Assembly (NCBI GenBank): GCA_918807975.1
Contig: OU964932.1
Coordinates: forward strand, 17,639,501-17,703,500
DNA length: 64,000 nucleotides
Origin: Aplidium turbinatum
Taxonomy: Eukaryota; Chordata; Ascidiacea; Aplousobranchia; Polyclinidae
Direction of reading: 5' to 3'
Positions 57,101 to 64,000 of the stretch are shown in pieces (position 1 is the first letter of the stretch; each line of letters begins with the position of its first letter). The translations under genes and the position numbers were made by a program. The notes below the pieces were generated by a model. The model was given only the letters and a program-made list of their open reading frames with translations. It ran no database searches and had not been told where the DNA came from.

Positions 57101-60100
57101 TTGTCTTGAAATTGATGACACGTTTAAAGGCGGACACTGGACACGAAGCAGAAATCCAAACTCAATTAAAACAAGAAATGAAGAAGAAATTAACGCAATA
57201 CGGCGAAGAGGTACACAAAGTAGGAAACAGGACATCATGTCACTGTCGACCTGTCGCAAGGACATCTCACCACAGGGTACAGAGTAATATTAAAACTTTT
57301 AACTGCAATGCCGACTGGTTAAGATGTTTTCAATGTTATACTACTGATGAAAACTATTTGAGCCGCCTCTGAATCTAAGCGCACAAATGATGAGAAATAA
57401 AAAGTTTACAAGGTACGGTTTACAATCGAGTAAATATGATATGTCATCAAACGTGACACTAACATTGGTGTTAGTTGCTCAAGCTAGTTTTATTGGTCAA
57501 ACCTTTTCCTCATAACTCTTCTGCACAAAAAAAATTGTGTGATTTAAGTTTCAGTCGACGGTTATATTTGACTTTTAACTACCGCAATGTAAACCGACAT
57601 TTTATCGCATACCTCTAGCTAGGCTTTCATAATAAGCTATTCTGGTGAAAAAAATATGGAAAAACAAACGTGAGTAATTCGCATCAAGTCATCTAGTGGT
57701 GAGATGTACTTGTACCCTGTGGTGAAATTTTCTTGCGACAAGTCGGCCGTGGTCAGTTGTACTGCGACAGGTCGGCCGCGACAGGATGTAAATACATTTT
57801 CATTGTAGCTGATATGGTTAACATGTGAATGTATGCTTTACAGTTAGCCCCGGATCGAAGCTAGCCAATAAAATAGGTATCGCAGGTTATCACCAGCCGG
57901 AGAAGTTCGAGAAGCTAAAAAGCGTGAGGCCATATCTTTGGCAGGACACTTGGTGGACACGAAGATTGGGTTCCTTGCCTTCTCTTCAAATAATTTAAAT
58001 CCTCAATCACTGGGCATGAATCTGGGAGTTATTGCTGCTTGCATTCCCTCCACATTATGCAGGTCACGTAACAAGAAAAGCATCCACAAAATAAAAAAAA
58101 TGTCCTAATCTTAAAAAGTTTAATATCAAACATCATCAGCACAAAGTAACCAACCTCCGGTGTGTACAGACACAGATGCGAACACCCTCCGTTGTTCACG
58201 GCGCATGGGTTCGTACCAGGAAGGATATCCATGGATGTTGCTTTCACTCCAAAGATGTCCGGTAGCTGATCGATGAGGATGCGCCTGGAGTGACGATCTC
58301 CTATCTTCATCCTCTCTATCCTGCGCCTTTGCCAGTCCGTCCAATACAAGTAATTACCCAAGAAGCTGAAAAATTTACGTCTTATTTACAAAAACTGATG
58401 TTTTAGTCCAGAATTTCAAAAATTTGTAGTTTCAAATCAAAAATTTGTAGTTTCAAACAAAAGCTTTTGAACGCAGAGAAGAATTTTACGAAGAGTGCCA
58501 ATGTGAACTAGGTTATAAAAGCGTAACATTCGAACGCACCTTAAACCGAAGATATGTGGAATTTCGTCAGAAAGGACTGTTTTTCTTCCGGTTCCGTTCA
58601 GAAAAATCATCTGGATGCTATCGTCTTTGGCATCGGCCCAGAACAACAAAGAACTATCGCGATCCAAGGCTAAACCTAGATATTAGATGCGGGGTTACCT
58701 GGCTAGAAAAACTGGTATATATATTTTTTATTTGTAGATGTTAAATTAACTTTAAAAAGGCCAATTTTCCCAGCTACGCGCTTCATGCTGAAAACTCGGC
58801 TTGTCGTTTGTCGCTCACCATCAAAAAAATTTAAGATTTCACAAGAAACTTAAACCAATGAGTTCCAAGCACAGCAGCATGGACGATTTTAAAAACTAAA
58901 TAGCAAGTGGACTTCAAAATAGTTGACTTTGGTGAAGTTCAACATTAGCAGTTTCCAGGTGGCATGACTTTTGTGTCACTAGTTACATTTAGTCTTTACG
59001 TAGATCTTTGTAACGCTATTTGTATTTTATTGGAAGTTTCAACACATGGATTTTGGCCAAAATGTTACAGAAAAGGGCAATTCACACCATTATGAAAAGT
59101 TATTACAGACTTCTATTTCATGGCAGTCTGACAAAATTCTCAATTTTATAGGACACCAACTATGTATTTTTCGACACATTGATGAAATGAAAGGGAGTAG
59201 AGCTGGAGGCTTAAACATAAAACAATTGCATTGTGCTGATTTAACGTCTGCAAACGTTGAATCAATGCAAAATGATGGATTTTGCTGTCTGGGATGATAC
59301 CGTTCGGTTTGTTAAATCGCAAGATCATCAAGAAATATTACGCGATCCTGTCTTCATAGGTCAAGAATTTAATATGACAATTAATGCTGAACAGGCTAAA
59401 TCAATCATTCATCTCAAAATCATCGGACGCTACAGTAAACCAAACTGTCAATGATAAGAAAATAGACCAAAAAGTTTTCTTATTTTGAATATTTAATTAC
59501 TGAAGAAGGTATGATCATAAAATTCTAAGGCGAATAGAATAGCAAAGGGGCATACATTTTGGAAATTGAAAAATGTTTTAATTAATCCGCGAGTAAATTT
59601 CAGCAACAGGAAATAGACACATGTTTAGTGAAACAGTATCAAATTGCTTTAAAATTTGGTATTGTGACATTATTTTGACGTTATTTCGAATTTCGACTTC
59701 ATCTTTCCCCATAAAACCTGTTCAAAAGAATCCTACGCAACCGAAGTCAATGTTAGCAAAACCTCTAAAAAGACTTCGTTGACTTTAGCGAGACGTATCT
59801 CTCTTTTACGATGCAGTTCTAACATTGTTTACGCCACAGTTCATTTAGCAGGCAGTCATGCAAGCTTGTTCAATCGCCCAACAAGCTCGAAAACGATCCT
59901 TGAACATGTTCACAAAGTTACGTCTCAAAACTTACATGAAAAAGTCGAACTCAAAAGGTCAAAACCAGTCAAGACAACCACATACCATTTGGCCATTTTA
60001 CGTCGGTATCCACGAATATCAATCGATCGTCACCGTCTAGATTAGCTCGCTCAATCTTCGCCTTATTCCCCCAGTCAGACCAGTACATATGACCAGCGGC

Positions 60101-63100
60101 AGGATCCAAAACTATAGCTCTGTAAAGTAACAACCATCATCAGCAAATACAACATAGCAGCGTAGAGACGATAGAGCACTGCTGCATATCAAGCAAGTGT
60201 CTCAGCCACAAATAAAACTTCGAGGTCAAATGTTATTAGAATTTTAAAACGTCTTCTTTGTCAGAGTTTTTCTGCTATTGGAGCCTAACAGTTGTTTCGC
60301 CGTTTACGGTATCAAAGTAACAAAAGTTTATTCGGGTTCTACAGCAAGGCTGATACTGGGGCACTATTCTTTCATTGCACTACCTCGGGACAGTTGGACT
60401 TTGACAACACATTGCTAATTGTTTGTATTGTGTTACTGCACTCCAGTTGCTTGCTCTGAAGAGTCACATAAACATTGATACCAAACAAAAGTCGCATGCA
60501 GAGAAGTTGGTGAAAGTTGAGTCATCTGATGCAGATGAGGGCAGCGCTGGTTTACAGTTAACGAAGCATGACGAATTTTAAACCTTACTTAAAAAGTGTT
60601 AGTTGACCTTTTAAAGTAGTTCTTGTTCGCTTTTAATGACAACTTTTTGTGGGTAAAACGACGCCAACAAGCAAGTTAGCACGGGTGTTCGAAACAAGAA
60701 TATGTTAGAAAGAAGCGAATTTCACTCTATGGAAGATACAACAAAGCACAACGGAACAGAGCAACGAGAAAAGAATTTGAGTCAAAATGGTACGAAATTG
60801 CGTAAAAAAGTTTTCAAATAAATTATTTTTGTTTGGAACCTAAACTAAGAAATTTGCGCAAGACAATAGACTGAATCTTACGGCGCTTTCTGCGTTCAGA
60901 GATTCTAATGCGTTTCGTTCTCGTTTCAATCTTACAACCAAACGAAATTCTCTAATTTATGTATATTTCAAAAGGAATCGTCTCCACGGCAAACAAACAT
61001 TACATCAGCAGTACAGTACACTGCAATCCAATAAATCTTACGCTGGTTTCTGCGCACTGAAATTCTATCTCGTTCTCGTGCCGATCTTACAGCAAACCTA
61101 ATTCCATACGTTTCAAAAGGAATCGTAACTAACAACGGGTAAGGGACAGTACATCGAAACGAAATTGGCCATTCTTTTGAACAATTTTGTTCAAACATTC
61201 GCGCAGCGGGCCAGTGACGTTTCGAACAAAACCAACAATAACCGTCAGTTTGCTGATGCGACATAAAATCTCAGACCTTGGCTCTTCAATTTCCGTTTCG
61301 ATTAGGACTTTCTTTGAAGTTCCATTCAGTCTGGAGACCGAAATGTAGTCGCGACCGGTATCGGTCCAGTAGAGGTTCCTGGCTATCCAGTCGATGGCCA
61401 TCCCGTCCGACTGTTCCACACTGTTTTTAATGATTGCTTCAGAACCTGCGTAAGCAAAGTCAACCAACGCTGAAAAAACGTATAGGACATTGCTGCGTAG
61501 CTGGTGAGCTAGCAACGTATATTCACAATTTCACATAGAGTCATACTAGGCTACGGTGACTTTTCTTGGTTCTTGAAATGACAAAAGAGGTCTACTCTAG
61601 CCACCAAAACTATTTTTTACATTGCTCAAACGTCTGCAAACGGTGAATCAATTTTAAGTAGAACCACTTTTGATAACTAGGATGGGAATTTTCTGAACTC
61701 CATTCGCATTAAGGTAATAATCTTCTAGATAAATATAGTGCTGGTGATAATTTAAAATTTTCTGGGTAAATTCCAATAACTAGTATTTAATTATCAACAA
61801 TTAAATGGCGGACTATCAAGTGCTAGCTAAGCCGTTCAGAGAAGATTTCTCTGACATGCTAATAAAAAAGGGAACGTAAAAAGTAATTGCAACAATTTGA
61901 AGTTGAACGCAGTTATTACAAACAGTCAAACAGTAACTCGCGTATAGCGAAAACGGGTCAGTTTTCGATTTAAGCAGGTAGGGCCATGCGGCCTGATCGG
62001 CTCTCAGTGCTCGCTTTCCGAGACAAATAAACTCACAAAAAAGGAAGAACGATCCATTTGCAGATAAAAGCAAAGTTGCTATTTTTCATCATTTCAACGA
62101 CTTGAACTACAATTAAGCCACGCAGCTGGTTGAAGATAAACATGATTCAATGTTTGAAATATCTAAAGAATAAAAAATCAACTTTAACATAGACAATACG
62201 CAATGTGTACCTGAACCATTCAAATGAGCTCTGAGGATCGCCTTCTGTCCATCATCAGTCCAATAAACGTATTTCTCCACAGGGTCAAACTCAACAGCGA
62301 CCGCATGTCTCACATTGTCCACGGGAATCAACACATCGCTGTAGTCGTTGGTGTCAAGGGAAATCACACGCAAGTCCGCACGCCTTGCCAGCAATAGAAT
62401 CTCATTGGGACCTGCGTCAGAAAGCTGTTTATTCAAATGCTTCCAAGATAGCAAACGTTGCTCTTTAAACATCGTTGCAACGTTGGAAAATGTTAAAATA
62501 TTGTTTTAAAAGGCAACGTTTGCTGCCTGGGCTTTGTCGTACTCGGAAAGCTGCGCAGTTTAAGAATTGTTATTTTGACATCACAAAATCGGTCTTTGGT
62601 GAACATGCTGCAATGTATGTACCCAGACAGCAAGAAACGTCTGCAGACGTTGAATTAATGTAAAAATGACGGATTTCGTTGTCTGGGTAGTTGAATAAAC
62701 ACACATCAATTCAACCTCCACAGATTTGGATTGAACGTTCACAAAGACGGATTTTGTCAGCTGGAAACCTTTGCAAAGTGCGTCCGAATGGTATTGATTC
62801 AACGACGGCAAACATTGAATCAATGTGAAAGAACATACTTTACAAACTGAATTGAATCAAAATAAGGCTTAACCAACGCCAAACAGAAAATTGAAAGCAC
62901 ATTGTGGATGTGCGGTTAATTTCTTTTCTTATTAACAACTTGCACTATTTGCGAATGTGTAATGACACTTGCAGTATCTTGGATATTATTCGATATAATA
63001 TGATAGAATTTACACAGTAGAAACTGTACACCACTAGTCAACATATTGCACAAGCATACATTAACATAGATTCCTACCAACCTGATAGGTTTCCTTGCTT

Positions 63101-63254
63101 ACTTAGGACTTAAATAACTTACCATTCTGGCAGGTTTGTTTATTAGGCAATATTTGCACACCAGTTGGACAGGCACAGCGGTAGTGGGGAGGATCGGGAG
63201 ACAACAGACACAAATGAGAACAGCCTCCGTTGTTTCGGTCACAAGGATTTGAAC
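45153..63254 (-). CDS. LRP5/6: Low-density lipoprotein receptor-related protein 5/6 (Wnt co-receptor), 5' partial
   Basis: Twenty-four exons join in phase and give 1,458 codons plus TAA at 45153; the first propeller lies off the right edge. Exons: 63123-63254 ([16 protein letters not shown]), 62211-62411, 61277-61445, 59986-60119, 58540-58675, 58155-58365 (end of propeller 2 and [19 protein letters not shown]), 56690-56923, 55641-55867, 55106-55293, 54606-54741, 53978-54171 (EGF), 53507-53667, 53198-53296, 52514-52618, 51777-51898, 50925-51074, 50467-50729, 49272-49391 ([18 protein letters not shown]), 48849-48982 and 48092-48254 (LDL-receptor class A), 47427-47536 (membrane helix [21 protein letters not shown]), 46247-46552, 45880-45992, 45153-45723. 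YWTD-type blades include [18 protein letters not shown] and [15 protein letters not shown]. The tail has [29 protein letters not shown] and a final [10 protein letters not shown], as in vertebrate LRP5/6. These proteins bind Wnt and dickkopf outside the cell and, once phosphorylated on PPPSP motifs, recruit axin. Only two class A modules are present. Confidence 0.96.
46740..46880 (+). repeat. Penelope-like or related 3'-end fragment
   Basis: CCTGAAGAGAACATCTTGTG then TCGAAAACGTTCGTAATTTG resembles the CCTGATGARG..CGAAACGTT 3' ends of Penelope-type elements and the centre of the foldback element at 36.36 kb. It lies in an intron of LRP5/6. Confidence 0.45.
47295..47366. mobile_element. Small palindromic MITE, family G
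   Basis: CAGCAAAATCCGTCATTTTT, CTGCAGACGTTGAATCAATG and TTTTGCTGTCTGGGG. The left half of the central palindrome is shortened. In an LRP5/6 intron. Confidence 0.75.
49602..49900. mobile_element. Inverted-repeat element with ~85-bp arms
   Basis: CATCAAATATAGTTATTACT..CTCTACAGGCTGTTTCACC..AAAGGTCCTTATTCAAATA at the left is mirrored at the right (to about 49838), around a centre of TATTATTGAT repeats. Related single arms occur at 22.08-22.25 and 29.99-30.07 kb; the stretch CTTGGCATTGAGCACTTTTT just beyond (to 49890) is also shared with 22.2 kb. It lies in an LRP5/6 intron. Confidence 0.75.
50376..50408. repeat. Short hairpin
   Basis: AGTTCCCTAGTCAT and ATGACTAAGGAACT pair with one mismatch around a GTGCT loop, just left of an LRP5/6 exon (50467-50729), in the intron. 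Function unknown. Confidence 0.7.
53321..53386. mobile_element. Small palindromic MITE, family G (worn)
   Basis: CACTTTTACATTGATTCAAC, a degenerate centre, then GGGACATTGAATCAATGG. Lies in an LRP5/6 intron, about 25 bp from the exon 53198-53296. Confidence 0.55.
54812..54890. mobile_element. Small palindromic MITE, family G
   Basis: CCCAGACAGCAAAATC at the left, then TTCATTGAACGTCTGGAGAC and GTTGAATCAATGTTAAAAAG; the right terminus is diverged. In an LRP5/6 intron. Confidence 0.75.
57235..57760. mobile_element. Possible inverted-repeat element
   Basis: CGACCTGTCGCAAGGACATC then TCACCACAGGGTAC near 57248-57282 is matched inverted by GTACCCTGTGGTGAAATTTT then CTTGCGACAAGTCGGCC near 57714-57752. 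The arms are about 85 percent alike by eye. Ends are uncertain. In an LRP5/6 intron. Confidence 0.45.
57925..58005 (+). repeat. SINE family D fragment (copy 3)
   Basis: TCTTTGGCAGGACACTTGGT and GGACACGAAGATTGGGTTCC then TTGCCTTCTC match the family D body in the orientation opposite to the copies at 9.77 and 30.9 kb. Confidence 0.65.
59238..59298. mobile_element. Small palindromic MITE, family G
   Basis: TGATTTAACGTCTGCAAACG, TTGAATCAATGCAAAATGAT and GGATTTTGCTGTCTGGGA; left terminus diverged. In an LRP5/6 intron. Confidence 0.75.
62620..62690. mobile_element. Small palindromic MITE, family G (type copy)
   Basis: CCCAGACAGCAA opens the element and TTGTCTGGG closes it, each bounded by TA, so a 2-bp TA target duplication is likely (Tc1/mariner or PIF-like habits). 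The centre is the palindromic core with AACGTCTGCAGACGTTGAAT. In an LRP5/6 intron, between the exons at 62211-62411 and 63123-63254. Confidence 0.8.
62786..62832. mobile_element. Small palindromic MITE core, family G (worn)
   Basis: GTATTGATTCAACGACGGCA and AACATTGAATCAATGTG form the core palindrome. It lies about 100 bp from the type copy. Confidence 0.6.
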
Positions 63255-64000
63255 CTGAAAGTAACAAAATCACGTGAAATGATGTTAAGCATTAAAAAAC
63301 AAAAACGGGACTCATGTTGCCAACCTCCTCGTACTGAGTCCTGGTAATTCAAATTTATGAAGCGAATGGCAACAATCAGAAACCGCAACTCACAGGGCAC
63401 CCGGGGTGGTAAAAAGGATAAACCCTCGCCCCGGTGTCCAACGAGAGAAATTCATTCTCAAACGCAAGAAGAAGCATGAAAGACCATGTAACTGAATTTA
63501 GAATTATAAATGGGGCATGTGCTAGAGAAGGGCACTTTCTCAGGTGAATGGTAAGAGAAACCGTTGACGATCAAAAAGAATATGGAAAAAGCAAGGTGAA
63601 GGGTGGGACAATTAGGGTTGCACACATCCTGAAGGAAGAAGATGCGACAGAGAATGAGATCGAGGAAAAGAGTACAGACAATCTCTGCAAAGAAAAAATG
63701 CGCTACTCTCAATAGAGGGGACAAAACAGAATTTGGATCAAGATGATAAAAGATAAGAGGCACAGCCACCAACGTTCGGTTTGGTAAACACTTGAATATG
63801 TTGGGTTGGGCGTAACTCCAATGATAAGGTGCCTATGTACCATCACAAAAAAACAATGAAAACCTTGCGAAGTGAAACTCTTTAATTAAGCAGGCTAGTA
63901 TGTTTATTGGCTCAATTATTGTGTCAAGCACGGTGATGATCACACACTATAATTAAAAATAATCAAATAATGTTTTATTGTTTATCAGATGTGATAACGC
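63255..64000. other. LRP5/6 intron sequence at the right edge
   Basis: No exon of the first LRP5/6 propeller was recognised on the minus strand. The stretch is probably intron leading to exons beyond the window. Confidence 0.5.

Noticed and set aside
1-64000. CRISPR arrays, bacterial operons or riboswitches
   Set aside because: No regularly spaced repeats of the right form; split genes and SINEs show a eukaryotic nuclear genome.

Overview
The window is a piece of an animal nuclear genome, AT-rich, with split genes, GT-AG introns and a dense load of short interspersed repeats. The gene content (an LRP5/6-type Wnt co-receptor and a long EF-hand/WD-repeat protein of the WDR49/WDR64/EFCAB8 kind) marks a metazoan. 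The many tRNA-derived SINEs, short inverted-repeat elements and Penelope-like remnants fit an invertebrate, perhaps a tunicate or another non-vertebrate deuterostome, but I cannot fix the clade from the sequence alone.

Layout. 0.7-3.9 kb: a decayed MULE/SWIM-type transposase gene on the plus strand. 4-10 kb: repeats, including a 949-bp hAT-like element with a perfect target duplication and a 36-bp perfect palindrome. 10.45-11.97 kb: an intronless 506-aa transporter of the major facilitator superfamily, closest in feel to the FLVCR/SLC49 group. 12-24 kb: a repeat-rich stretch holding two hAT-like elements (497 and 706 bp), two LINE tails, a fossil small-virus capsid-like sequence at about 15.0-15.8 kb, and a 2,855-bp DNA transposon with ~285-bp terminal inverted repeats and a perfect 8-bp target duplication.

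23.95-42.49 kb (minus strand): a complete 16-exon model, phase-consistent from ATG to stop, for a 1,113-aa EF-hand plus WD40 protein. Its introns carry SINEs of several families, a Penelope-like fragment, a LINE tail and at least five inverted-repeat elements. 42.5-45.15 kb: intergenic, with two short same-frame ORFs of unknown nature. 45.15-63.25 kb (minus strand): 24 exons of an LRP5/6 homologue, running from the EGF-like module after the first propeller to the stop; the N-terminal propeller lies beyond the right edge. The two big genes lie head to tail on the minus strand.

The most notable points are the capsid-like fossil with its promoter-like and repeat-rich upstream region, the long-TIR transposon, the shortened LDL-receptor class A cluster and altered PPPSP motif set of the LRP5/6 protein, and a small palindromic MITE family that is concentrated in the LRP5/6 introns. 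No functional tRNA, rRNA or CRISPR feature was seen.
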